Below, piece by piece: positions 1 to 7,701 of a stretch of 64,000 nucleotides of DNA. The stretch covers positions 1 to 64,000 of the forward strand of contig JBBRVW010000014.1 in assembly GCA_038246545.1 (NCBI GenBank), in the 5' to 3' direction. This DNA is from JBBRVW01 sp038246545. Its GTDB lineage: Bacteria; Actinomycetota; Actinomycetes; JACCUZ01. Positions within the stretch are counted from its first letter, which is position 1. Each line of letters starts with the position of its first letter. Made by a program: the position numbers and the translations under genes. Below the pieces are notes generated by a model. It made no database searches, was not told the origin of the DNA, and was given only the letters and a program-made list of their open reading frames with translations.

Positions 1-403
1 CCCGGGCATAAAACGAGAGGACGATCTCGTCGACCTCGTTCAGACGCCGCTGCCGCTTCTTCACGATCACCGGCTCGAACGTCCCGTCACGGTCGCGGGG
101 CACCTCGAGGTCGACCTTGCCGGTGGCGTGGGTCAGCACCGTCTTCGGCCGGGTCCCGTTGCGCACGTTAGACGAGGCCCGACCCTCCGCGGCGCGGTTC
201 TTCTCATGACCGAGGTGCTCGGTCATCTCCTCATGCAACGCCGTCTCAAGGACGTTCTTGGTGAACTGCTTGAGCAGCCCGTCGGGCCCGGTCAGGGACA
301 AACCCTGCTCCTTGGCCAGCCGGACCAGCTCCTTCGCCGCGATCTCTTCAGCCGAGGGCTCGGGCTTCTTCTTCGTGGCCATGCTGTCCAGTGTCGTGTC
401 CAT
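1..403 (-). CDS. IS256 family transposase, N-terminal part
   Basis: This is a mutator/IS256-type DDE transposase, of which the first 134 residues are visible before the window edge. The N-terminus is Lys/Glu rich. It contains the family signature around LHEEMTEHLGHEKN, followed by SSNVRNGTRPKTVLT and a VDLEVPRDRDGTFEP segment, the classic order ahead of the first catalytic Asp. The start chosen is the ATG at 403. An in-frame ATG seven codons inside (382) begins MATKKKPEP and is also possible. The catalytic DDE residues are off-window, so activity cannot be judged. Confidence 0.85.
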   Translation of the reverse strand, partial: MDTTLDSMATKKKPEPSAEEIAAKELVRLAKEQGLSLTGPDGLLKQFTKNVLETALHEEMTEHLGHEKNRAAEGRASSNVRNGTRPKTVLTHATGKVDLEVPRDRDGTFEPVIVKKRQRRLNEVDEIVLSFYAR

Positions 404-469
404 CACGGCACCTTCCCCGCCGACACTCGTCAGCGAATCGGGCCCGAAACACCGTTAAATCCACAGTCC
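1..469 (-). mobile_element. IS256-family insertion sequence, partial
   Basis: The 5' part of an IS256-type transposase gene lies on the minus strand and runs off the left edge, so this is one end of an insertion sequence. Beyond the gene start, at 441-469, is a stretch that reads GACTGTGGATTTAACGGTGT on the minus strand. It has the look of an IS256-type terminal inverted repeat, but the partner end is outside the window, so the boundary is an estimate. No target-site duplication can be checked. Confidence 0.6.
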
Positions 470-689
470 CGCCAAGCGGTCAAGCCGGTCGACGACGCAC
501 GACTTCGCGGCCGCGTCACGGTGCCGCCGGTGCATGACCTGGATCCGGTGCGTGCTGCAGCGCCCGCGGGGCGAGGGGATCCGGCATCATGCGCGTCATG
601 TATGGCGTGACCGGGCTCGCGCGATGGCGGTTCATCCCATGACAGACGCTTGCGCTGTGGCGCCCTTGTTGCGCCTCGTACCGGTGCGG
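404..689. other. Non-coding stretch between IS end and lipoprotein gene
   Basis: After the probable IS terminus (to about 469) there is no convincing gene. The reading frame of the lipoprotein is open from 534, but its first 50 or so codons look like read-through rather than protein. No clear promoter was found; it should lie here for the lipoprotein gene. Confidence 0.4.
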
Positions 690-1751
690 ATGGCCATCCG
701 GGCGCCGGTTCTTGGCGGCTGCTTGCTAGTCCTCATCCTTGCCGGCTGCACGACCGACGAATCCCCTCCTCCCGCACGGGGTGAGGCAACAACGGGCGGA
801 GAGACCAGCGCGATCAGCCCGACAAGCCGCGCGGTGGCAACCCCGGAGCTGCCCGCACCAGTGTCGGCGGCCGATGTGCGCTCCATCCGGTTGGGGACGT
901 TGGAAACGGCCCGGTTGGACGTGGATTCGCCGGACTGGTTGGCAGTAGCAGCAGCGTCGTTGTGGGTGAAGCTGGACCCTGGCACGGTCGTTCGTGTGGA
1001 TCCGGCGACGGCGCGCGTCGAGAAGCGGGTGCCGCCGCGCGGCCCCGAGGAATTCAACCTCTGCCAGGGATTCGGCAGCAGCGGCGATGCGATCTGGTCG
1101 TGCACTCCCTTCGGATCCATCGAGCGGATCGATGCTTCGACGAACCGGGTCACCGATCGACTGCTCGTACCCATGCGCTCCGACCAAGGGCACCTGGTCG
1201 TGGCCAGCAAACGGCTCTGGATCATCACGCGGTCGGGCAACTCGATCGCCGGCATCAACCTCGAAGACGACAAGCTCGGGGAGCCGATTCCGCTTGGCGC
1301 GTCCTGCACGGATCTGGCGGCCGCAGATCCGATCGTGTGGGCGGTGTGTCCCGCGGAGAACCAGGTGCTGCGCGTCGACACCGGTACTGGTCAGGTAACC
1401 GGCCGCCTAGGGCTGCCCGAACCCCGGACGGCGGCTGTCCGGGACCATCTGTGGGTCGGATTCAAGGGTGGCGTGGCGCAAGTGAACCCAGAAAGTTTGT
1501 CCATCGACGCGGTGTACGACGTCCAACCGGGGCCAGGCGGAGGGATCTGGGCGGGCACCGACCGGGTATGGGTCCGTTGCGACGGCGGGCCGTTCCTCAT
1601 CGGCATCGACCCCGACGCGCGTCGCGTCGTCGCGTCCGTGACCGCGGACGACCTGCTCAGCGGTGGTGACGTGGTGGGCGTCGGACATCAGCTGTGGGCG
1701 ACCGCATATGACGACTCGACCCTGGTCCGCCTGCGGCTGCCGGCGAGCTGA
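690..1751 (+). CDS. Beta-propeller lipoprotein
   Basis: This predicted secreted lipoprotein of about 353 residues begins with a short signal peptide (residues 1-19) ending in the lipobox LAGC at residues 17-20. A Thr/Ser/Pro-rich linker follows. The rest is built of repeated blades of the type xLWV..xxVxRVDPATxxV, as seen in YVTN/virginiamycin-B-lyase-like seven-bladed propellers. Examples are VVRVDPATARVEKRV, IERIDASTNRVTDRL and VLRVDTGTGQVTGRL. The frame is open upstream to 534. The ATG at 690 (or the GTG at 684) is chosen because it gives a compact signal peptide; an ATG at 639 is an alternative. The ligand or enzymatic role is unknown. It stands alone between the IS and a decayed region. 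Confidence 0.7.
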   Translation: MAIRAPVLGGCLLVLILAGCTTDESPPPARGEATTGGETSAISPTSRAVATPELPAPVSAADVRSIRLGTLETARLDVDSPDWLAVAAASLWVKLDPGTVVRVDPATARVEKRVPPRGPEEFNLCQGFGSSGDAIWSCTPFGSIERIDASTNRVTDRLLVPMRSDQGHLVVASKRLWIITRSGNSIAGINLEDDKLGEPIPLGASCTDLAAADPIVWAVCPAENQVLRVDTGTGQVTGRLGLPEPRTAAVRDHLWVGFKGGVAQVNPESLSIDAVYDVQPGPGGGIWAGTDRVWVRCDGGPFLIGIDPDARRVVASVTADDLLSGGDVVGVGHQLWATAYDDSTLVRLRLPAS

Positions 1752-1761
1752 GGGCAGTTGC

Positions 1762-1873
1762 TCATGCGTCGGACTCCGGCTCGATCGCGGTGGCGAGGAA
1801 GTCGCGCACCATCGCGAGGCGACCGGCCCGGACCGGAGCACCTCGGCGTACGACGACCACTCCGTATGCCCGG
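1762..1873 (-). pseudogene. C-terminal remnant, possibly LysR-type regulator
   Basis: On the minus strand a short frame ends at a TGA at 1762-1764. It reads AYGVVVVRRGAPVRAGRL followed by AMVRDFLATAIEPESDA. Its length and pattern resemble the last beta strand and terminal helix of a LysR-type effector domain. Nothing upstream in the same frame continues it; the sequence next to it belongs to an acetyltransferase remnant. The identification rests on a short pattern and is weak. Confidence 0.3.
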
Positions 1874-1881
1874 GTGCACCG

Positions 1882-2270
1882 TCAGGCTCGTCCGGCTCGC
1901 TGCGCCGCAGCTGACAGCGGACGGGAGCGCCACACCACCCCCAGCGCTGGATCGCCGGTAGGACTCGACTCGATCCGGTCCACGGTGAAGCCCTCACGCT
2001 GGTAGAGGGCGGCCGCGCGCCCGTGGGCCTCGACTTGTTCGATGAACAGCCGCTCGGCGTCGGCGGGCAGCGCACTGGTGAGAGCGTCAAGCAGCCGCAG
2101 GCCGAGCCCACGGCAGCGATGCCCTGGGTGGACGTAGAGCCTGTAGACCACGTGGTCGGCTCCGCTGCGGCCGCGCTGCCCGACGCCGAGGAGGTGTTCG
2201 TCATTTCGGCGACGACCACCCGGCCTCGGCCACCGGGTGCCGGTCGGGACGCGGGTCATCGCCGAAGGCG
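1882..2270 (-). pseudogene. GNAT N-acetyltransferase remnant, frameshifted
   Basis: The C-terminal two-thirds of a GNAT acetyltransferase is readable on the minus strand, ending at 1882. It shows the acetyl-CoA-binding motif (YVHPGHRCRGLGLRLLDAL) and the terminal LYQREGFTVDRIE block. Upstream of about 2210 the family-like pieces (HPVAEAG, VVVAEM) fall in other frames, and no start codon gives an intact N-terminus. It is therefore read as a broken gene. The left neighbour is another remnant and the right neighbour a truncated reductase on the opposite strand. Confidence 0.55.
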
Positions 2271-2461
2271 CGGGTGGTCTACCTGATGGGCCGCGACCCT
2301 GACCTGCTCTCGGCACGCTCCCTCACCCGGCTCGTCCCCGGACCACCCGCCCGTGACGTCTACCTGTGCGGTCCGCCGGGCATGTCAGCTGCGATCCGTC
2401 GCTCCTGCACCAGGAAGGACTGCGTCCCACCCAGCACCATGAAGAGCGGTTCGCCCTGTGA
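2271..2461 (+). pseudogene. Ferredoxin-NADP reductase-type C-terminal remnant, frameshifted
   Basis: The + strand encodes only the last part of an FNR-like NAD-binding domain. One frame carries RVVYLMGRDPDLLSARSL and the nucleotide-binding end motif DVYLCGPPGMSAAIRR. After a one-base slip near 2403 the typical terminus continues in another frame as LHQEGLRPTQHHEERFAL followed by TGA. The FAD domain and the start of the NAD domain are absent. In intact relatives this end belongs to ferric-reductase-like membrane proteins or phenol-hydroxylase-type reductases. It is a truncated and frameshifted fossil. Confidence 0.65.
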
Positions 2462-2528
2462 CGGTGAGCAGGGCTGAGCCGCGCCAGCCGCACGAGAGCG
2501 GGTCACTTCTGCGCAATGGGCCGGGACG

Positions 2529-3689
2529 TCAGCGGACGCCGGGCAGCAGGTCGCGGACCGCTGCCTTGTCGGGCTTTCCGGAGTCGAGTGCCGGCAGCTG
2601 ACCCATGAGCACGACCTCGCGGGGGAGGGCGGCCGGCTCGAGGTCGTCGGCGGCGAAGGCGCGCAGCTCGTCGACGGTCGGCGCGGACGCCCAGTCGCGG
2701 GGCTGCACCACCGCGACGACGCGCTGACCCCACTCGGGATCGGATCGCCCGACGACGGCGCAAGCGGCGACGTCGGGGTGGCCGAGCAGGACCCGCTCGA
2801 CCAGTGCAGCGGGCACGTTGACTCCGCCGCTGATGACGACGTCGTCGGCACGGCCGAGCACGTCGAGCCGGCCGTCGGACGACCAGCGGCCGAGGTCATG
2901 CGTGCGGTGCCGGCCGTCGACCAGAGCCTCGTCCGTGAGGTCGGGACGCAGCCGGTAACCGACGAAGACGACCGGCCCGCCGAGCTCGACCCGGCCGTCG
3001 TCGTGCAGGACCACGTCGACCCCGTCGAGCGGATGCCCGTCGTAGACGCAGCCACCGCAGGTCTCCGACATGCCGTAGGTGGTCACCACCGCGACGCCGG
3101 CGGCCGACGCCCGGTCGGCCAGGGCCGGGGGCAGCGCCGCGCCGCCGACCAGCACGCCGTCGTACGTCGAGAGGTCGGTGCCGGCGTCGAGCAACCGACG
3201 CAGCTGGGTGGGTACCAGCGACGTGTAGTGCCGCACGCCCGGCGCGAGCCGCGCGGTGGCGGCGGCGAACGCGTCGACCGAGAAACCGCCGTAGAGGTCG
3301 AGCACCTCCGGCCGCGTCCGGGCCACCAGCGAGCGGACGAGCACCGTGAGCCCGGCGACGTGCGTCACCGGCAGTGCGAGCAGCCACTGGCCAGGACCAC
3401 CGAGCCGGTCGTGCGTCGCGCGCGCCGAGTGCCGCAGCGCGTCGGCCGTGAGCAACGCGCCCTTGAACTCGCCGGTCGAGCCCGACGTCGGGACGACGAG
3501 AGCGACGTCGTCGCGCTCCAGCGGCTGCCCGGGGTCTAGCGCCGCCAGTACTGCACCCCGCCCGCCGCCGGTGGGCAGCGGCAGCAGCGCCGGCCCCGCG
3601 CCGTCGAGCGCCGCCGCCAGCGCCGGCACGAGCGTCGTGAGGACGGCCTCGCCGGTGGGGGCGGTCAGCCCGCGCAGCTCGCGGCTCAG
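2529..3689 (-). CDS. menE: o-Succinylbenzoate-CoA ligase (MenE)
   Basis: MenE activates o-succinylbenzoate to its CoA thioester using ATP, ahead of MenB in menaquinone synthesis. It is a cytosolic ANL-family adenylating enzyme. The motifs appear in order: the P-loop TSGSTGEFKG, YGMSETCGGCVYDG, the hinge region THDLGRWSSDGRLDVLGR followed by DDVVISGGVNV, and the C-terminal Lys motif SGKPDKAAV. The protein is short for the superfamily (about 386 residues), as in other actinobacterial MenE. The first standard start is a GTG at 3629, which would remove the conserved APTGEAVL segment. A CTG at 3689-3687, overlapping the upstream stop as CTGA and preceded at 6 nt by GAGGA, fits better and is used here. 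It is the last gene of the menB-GNAT-menE set. Confidence 0.85.
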   Translation of the reverse strand: MSRELRGLTAPTGEAVLTTLVPALAAALDGAGPALLPLPTGGGRGAVLAALDPGQPLERDDVALVVPTSGSTGEFKGALLTADALRHSARATHDRLGGPGQWLLALPVTHVAGLTVLVRSLVARTRPEVLDLYGGFSVDAFAAATARLAPGVRHYTSLVPTQLRRLLDAGTDLSTYDGVLVGGAALPPALADRASAAGVAVVTTYGMSETCGGCVYDGHPLDGVDVVLHDDGRVELGGPVVFVGYRLRPDLTDEALVDGRHRTHDLGRWSSDGRLDVLGRADDVVISGGVNVPAALVERVLLGHPDVAACAVVGRSDPEWGQRVVAVVQPRDWASAPTVDELRAFAADDLEPAALPREVVLMGQLPALDSGKPDKAAVRDLLPGVR

Positions 3690-4186
3690 TGCGGGTCCTC
3701 GATGTCGTCGGCGACCGGCTTGCTCATCTGCATGGAGTCGACGCCGTAGCCGAGCGACCGGTACAGCCCGGCCGCCGGCTCGTTCCAGCCGAACACGTTC
3801 AGCGCGACGCGGGTGCAGCCCTCGCCCGCGAGGACCTTCTCGGCCTCGAGCATCGCGGCGCGCCCCAGGCCGCGGCCGCGGTGCTGCCCCTCGATGATCA
3901 CGTCGTAGACGAAGCCCGTCCTCGGGTTGCTGGGGCTGCGCCCGAGCCACAGCAGCCCGACGTCGGCGCCGTCCTTGTCGAGGACGCGCAGGATGCTCGT
4001 ACCGACCTCGGTCAGGGCGTCGGTCAGGGTCTCGGGGAAGAACTGCGCAGCGCGTGCGCGCACCTCGTCGTCGACCGGCGCGTGCGCGGACCGGGCGAGG
4101 TCGGCGGCAAACTCGTCGAGCATCGGGGCCCGGAGGGTGTCGTACTCGCCGTCCGTGATCGCTCTGAGCCGCACGGTCGGCGGCAT
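3686..4186 (-). CDS. GNAT family N-acetyltransferase
   Basis: This complete 166-residue GNAT acetyltransferase carries motif A at GQHRGRGLGRAAMLEAEKVL and the motif B ending WNEPAAGLYRSLGYGVDSMQM. The acyl acceptor cannot be predicted. Its ATG overlaps the TGA of menB by one base (TGATG), and its own stop overlaps the proposed CTG start of menE, so it is translationally coupled inside a menaquinone operon. No step of the pathway needs an acetyltransferase, so its position may reflect a regulatory or detoxifying side role. Confidence 0.85.
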   Translation of the reverse strand: MPPTVRLRAITDGEYDTLRAPMLDEFAADLARSAHAPVDDEVRARAAQFFPETLTDALTEVGTSILRVLDKDGADVGLLWLGRSPSNPRTGFVYDVIIEGQHRGRGLGRAAMLEAEKVLAGEGCTRVALNVFGWNEPAAGLYRSLGYGVDSMQMSKPVADDIEDPH

Positions 4187-5133
4187 CAGTAGTACCAGGG
4201 GTACGGCGACCAGTCCGGGTCGCGCTTCTCGAGAAACGCGTCCCGTCCCTCGACGGCCTCGTCGGTCATGTAGGCCAGCCGGGTCGCCTCCCCGGCGAAC
4301 ACCTGCTGCCCCATCAGCCCGTCGTCCACGAGGTTGAACGCGAACTTCAGCATCCGCTGCGCGGTCGGGCTCTTGCCGTTGACCTCGGCCGCCACCTCGA
4401 GCGCGACCTTCTCGAGGTCGGCGTGGTCGGCGACGATGTTCACCGCGCCCATCCGCTGCATCTGCTCCGCCTCGTACGCCCGGCCGAGAAAGAAGATCTC
4501 CCGTGCGTTCTTCTGCCCGACCATCTTCGCGAGGTACGCCGACCCGTAACCGGCGTCGAACGAGCCGACGTCGGCGTCGGTCTGCTTGAACCGGGCGTGC
4601 TCGCGGCTGGCGACCGTCAGGTCGCATACGACGTGCAGCGAGTGTCCACCGCCGGCCGCCCAGCCGTTGACCACCGCGACGACCACCTTGGGCATCGTGC
4701 GGATCAGCCGTTGCACCTCGAGGATGTGCAGCCGGCCGCCCTCGGCCCTGACCCGGGCGGCGTCGACCGTGTCGGCGGTCTCCCCCTCGGCGTACTGGTA
4801 GCCGCTGCGGCCACGGATCCGCTGGTCGCCGCCCGAGCAGAACGCCCGACCGCCGTCCTTGGCGGACGGGCCGTTGCCAGTCAGCAGGACGCAGCCGACG
4901 TCCGGCGTGCGACGGGCGTGGTCGAGCACGCGGTAGAGCTCGTCGACCGTGTGCGGCCGGAACGCGTTGCGCACCTCCGGCCGGTCGAAGGCGACCCGCA
5001 CCGTGCCGCGCCCAGGGCCGTCGACGACCGCCCGGTGGTAGGTCATGTCGGTGAGGTCGAACCCCGCGACCGGGCGCCAGGCAGCGGGGTCGTAGAGCTC
5101 GGAGACGATGGTGTCGTCGGGCTGGTCGGGCAC
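4186..5133 (-). CDS. menB: 1,4-Dihydroxy-2-naphthoyl-CoA synthase (MenB)
   Basis: MenB closes the second ring of the naphthoquinone by Dieckmann-type condensation of o-succinylbenzoyl-CoA. It belongs to the crotonase fold. The 315-residue protein shows the oxyanion-hole segments FCSGGDQRIRG (near residues 98-108) and NGWAAGGGHSL (156-166), the DADVGSFD stretch near residue 188, and the C-terminal FLEKRDPDWSPYPWYY typical of MenB. The start is a GTG at 5133 with no strong Shine-Dalgarno. Its gene is divergent from menC with only 18 bp between the start codons, so the two promoters must overlap or extend into the opposite gene. Confidence 0.95.
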   Translation of the reverse strand: MPDQPDDTIVSELYDPAAWRPVAGFDLTDMTYHRAVVDGPGRGTVRVAFDRPEVRNAFRPHTVDELYRVLDHARRTPDVGCVLLTGNGPSAKDGGRAFCSGGDQRIRGRSGYQYAEGETADTVDAARVRAEGGRLHILEVQRLIRTMPKVVVAVVNGWAAGGGHSLHVVCDLTVASREHARFKQTDADVGSFDAGYGSAYLAKMVGQKNAREIFFLGRAYEAEQMQRMGAVNIVADHADLEKVALEVAAEVNGKSPTAQRMLKFAFNLVDDGLMGQQVFAGEATRLAYMTDEAVEGRDAFLEKRDPDWSPYPWYY

Positions 5134-5151
5134 GTCGGCGAGGATAGGCGC

Positions 5152-6099
5152 ATGGACGACGTGCGGGTCTGGGCGCTCCCGATGCGCACCCGGTTCCGCG
5201 GCATCGACGTCCGCGAGGGTCTGCTGCTGCACGGCCCGGCCGGCTGGGGTGAGTTCTCGCCGTTCTGGGACTACGACGACGCCGCGTGCGTGCCGTGGCT
5301 GGCAGCGGCCCGGGAGGCCGCGGACGTCGGCTGGCCCGCGCCGCTGCGCGACCGGGTGCCGGTGAACGTCACGGTCCCGGCCGTCGGGCCGGAGCGGGCG
5401 ACCGCGGTCGTGAGCGCCTCGGCGGGCTGCCGGACGGCGAAGGTGAAGGTCGCGGAGCCAGGCCAGCCCGAGGCTGACGACCTGGCCCGGGTCGAGGCGG
5501 TCCGCGACGCGCTCGGGCCGGGCGGGCGGGTGCGCGTCGACGCCAACGGTGGTTGGGACGTCGGGACCGCCGTCCGGCTGGTCACGCTGCTCGACCGGGC
5601 AGCCGGCGGCCTCGAGTACGTCGAGCAGCCCTGCCGCTCCGTCGAGGAGCTCGCCGCTGTGCGCCGTCGCGTGGACGTCCCGATCGCGGCCGACGAGTCC
5701 ATCCGCCACGCGGATGACCCGCTGCGGGTCGCCCGGCTGGAGGCGGCAGACATCGCGGTCCTCAAGGTGCAGCCGCTCGGGGGCGTCCGAGCCTGCCTGC
5801 GGATCGCCGAGGACATCGGGCTGCCGGTGGTGGTGTCCTCCGCGCTGGAGTCGTCGGTGGGGCTGGCGGCCGGCGTCGCGCTGGCGGCGGCTCTGCCGGA
5901 GCTGCCGTACGCGTGCGGCCTCGCGACGACCCAGCTGCTCGCCGGCGACGTGACCGCTGCGCCGTTCACCGTGCTCGACGGCGCGCTCGCCGTTGCACGG
6001 CCGGAGCCGGACGCCATGCTGTCCGCGGACGAGGAGACGACAGAGCGCTGGCTGGCGCGGCTGCGCGCGGTGTCGGCACGGGAAGGGGACGGCCGATGA
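5152..6099 (+). CDS. menC: o-Succinylbenzoate synthase (MenC)
   Basis: This enolase-superfamily enzyme dehydrates SHCHC to o-succinylbenzoate. The 315-residue protein has the catalytic Lys pair in AKVKVAE, metal ligands in the strands RVDANGGW, YVEQP and AADES, and the second catalytic Lys in AVLKVQP. The pattern is therefore complete. The ATG at 5152 follows GAGGATAGGCGC. Its stop overlaps the ATG of menD (ATGA), indicating coupled expression. The divergent neighbour 18 bp away is menB, the next-but-one enzyme of the same pathway. Confidence 0.93.
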   Translation: MDDVRVWALPMRTRFRGIDVREGLLLHGPAGWGEFSPFWDYDDAACVPWLAAAREAADVGWPAPLRDRVPVNVTVPAVGPERATAVVSASAGCRTAKVKVAEPGQPEADDLARVEAVRDALGPGGRVRVDANGGWDVGTAVRLVTLLDRAAGGLEYVEQPCRSVEELAAVRRRVDVPIAADESIRHADDPLRVARLEAADIAVLKVQPLGGVRACLRIAEDIGLPVVVSSALESSVGLAAGVALAAALPELPYACGLATTQLLAGDVTAAPFTVLDGALAVARPEPDAMLSADEETTERWLARLRAVSAREGDGR

Positions 6100-7685
6100 A
6101 CCCGTCGACGGCGCTGGCGACCGTGGTGGTCGACGAGCTGGTGCAGGGCGGGGTCCGCGAGGCGGTGCTCTCACCCGGCTCGCGCAACGCACCGCTGGCG
6201 TTCGCGCTGCACGAGGCCGACCGGCTCGGCCAGCTGCGGCTGCACGTGCGCATCGACGAGCGGTCCGCCGGGTTCCTCGCGCTGGGGCTGAGCAAGGCGT
6301 CCGGCCGGCCCGTCCCGGTGGTGACGACCTCCGGCACCGCGGCCGTGAACCTGCACCCGGCCGTTGTCGAGGCGGAGTACTCGCGGGTCGGGTTGGTGGC
6401 GATCACGGCCGACAGACCCACGGAGCTCCGGGAGGTCGGCGCCAACCAGACGATCCGCCAAGTGGGCCTGTACGGGCGGTCGGTGGCCTACGGCGACGAC
6501 CTCTCGGTCGACAACCGCGCGACTGTCGGCCGTTGGCGCACAGCGGTGGACCAGGCGCTCGCGCGCGCGCAGTGGGGGCCGGTGCACCTGAACATCGCGT
6601 TCCGCGACCCGCTGGTGCCGGACGGGGACCCCGACTGGCCGGAGCCGTTGGACGCCCCGCCCGCCGAACCGCGCATCGAGCGAGGCGCCGACACGGCAGA
6701 GGGCTACGCGGCGGTGGAGACCGGCCCCCGGACCGTGGTGGTCGCCGGTGACCAGGCATTGGCCGATGCCCGGGGGCTCGCCGAGGTGGGCGGCTGGCCG
6801 CTGCTCGCCGAGCCGTCGTCGGGGCACCGTGCCGGGCCGAACGCGATGCTCGCCTACCGGCTGCTGCTCGAGCACCTCAGCGACGATGTCCAGCGTGTGG
6901 TGGTGGCGGGCCGGCCCACGCTCTCGCGCCCGGTGACCCGCTTGCTGGCGCGCGGCGACGTCGAGGTCCGGCGGTTGCCCGACAAGCGCCGTCGCATCCA
7001 GGCCCGTGGCGACATCGATCGCGACTGGCTGGACCGTTGGCAACGGGCCGATCGCCGTGCCTGGGTCGCGATCGCCTCAGTCCTCGCGCACGAGCCGCTC
7101 AGCGGTCTCGCCGTCGCGCGTCGGGTGGCGTCGCTGCTGCCTGCCGACGGGCTGCTCGTCGCCGGGTCGTCGTCGGCGATCCGCGACCTCGACCTCGCCG
7201 ACCCCTGGGTCACCGCGCCCATGGTGCTGGCGAACCGCGGCGCGTCCGGCATCGACGGCACGGTCTCGACCGCGGTCGGCGCCGCGCTCGCGCATTCCGG
7301 CCCGGCGTACGCGCTGATGGGCGACCTCACGTTCCTGCACGACAGCAACGGGCTGGTGCTCGGGCCGGGGGAGCCGCGCCCGGACCTCACGATCGTGGTC
7401 GTCAACGACGACGGCGGCGGGCTGTTCGGGCTGCTGGAGCAGGGGGCGCCGGAGCACGCGGCGGTGTTCGAGCGGGTCTTCGGCACCCCGCACGGCGTCG
7501 ACCTCGAGTCGTTGTGCGCGGCGACAGGTACACCGCACCGGGTGGTGCGCGGCCTCGACGACCTGAGCGACGAGGTGTCGCGGTCGCCGGAGGGGATCCG
7601 TGTCGTCGAGGTGCGCACCGACCGCAGCCGCACTCGCGACCTGCACGCGATGCTGCGCGCGGCCGTCGACGAGGCGCTGAGATGA
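6096..7685 (+). CDS. menD: SEPHCHC synthase (MenD)
   Basis: This ThDP-dependent enzyme joins isochorismate and 2-oxoglutarate (after decarboxylation) in the first committed step of menaquinone synthesis. Its 529 residues show the N-terminal PYR-domain signature REAVLSPGSRNAPLAFAL and the Glu-containing RIDERSAGFLALG, then TSGTAAVNLHPAV. The C-terminal PP domain has NRGASGIDG, the Mg/ThDP motif starting MGDLTFLHDSNGL, and VVVNDDGGGLFGLLEQG. All family landmarks are present and the length is normal. It overlaps menC by four bases. Downstream it meets a convergent frameshifted aminotransferase gene after 16 bp. Confidence 0.95.
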   Translation: MNPSTALATVVVDELVQGGVREAVLSPGSRNAPLAFALHEADRLGQLRLHVRIDERSAGFLALGLSKASGRPVPVVTTSGTAAVNLHPAVVEAEYSRVGLVAITADRPTELREVGANQTIRQVGLYGRSVAYGDDLSVDNRATVGRWRTAVDQALARAQWGPVHLNIAFRDPLVPDGDPDWPEPLDAPPAEPRIERGADTAEGYAAVETGPRTVVVAGDQALADARGLAEVGGWPLLAEPSSGHRAGPNAMLAYRLLLEHLSDDVQRVVVAGRPTLSRPVTRLLARGDVEVRRLPDKRRRIQARGDIDRDWLDRWQRADRRAWVAIASVLAHEPLSGLAVARRVASLLPADGLLVAGSSSAIRDLDLADPWVTAPMVLANRGASGIDGTVSTAVGAALAHSGPAYALMGDLTFLHDSNGLVLGPGEPRPDLTIVVVNDDGGGLFGLLEQGAPEHAAVFERVFGTPHGVDLESLCAATGTPHRVVRGLDDLSDEVSRSPEGIRVVEVRTDRSRTRDLHAMLRAAVDEALR

Positions 7686-7700
7686 CCGGCTGGTCCGGTC
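7684..7700. terminator. Small hairpin between convergent genes
   Basis: GACCGG and CCGGTC flank a 5-nt loop exactly in the gap between the convergent stops at 7685 and 7702. The stem is only 6 bp and there is no T-run, so function as a bidirectional terminator is a guess. Confidence 0.3.
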
Positions 7701-7701
7701 C

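Noticed and set aside
128..610. 160-codon + strand frame across the IS end
   Set aside because: Antisense to a clear IS256 transposase and made of shadow-type composition.
2237..2269. Possible upstream piece of the FNR remnant (VPVGTRVIAEG in the + strand)
   Set aside because: The match is short, in a different frame from the rest of the remnant and overlaps the GNAT remnant on the other strand; it may be chance.
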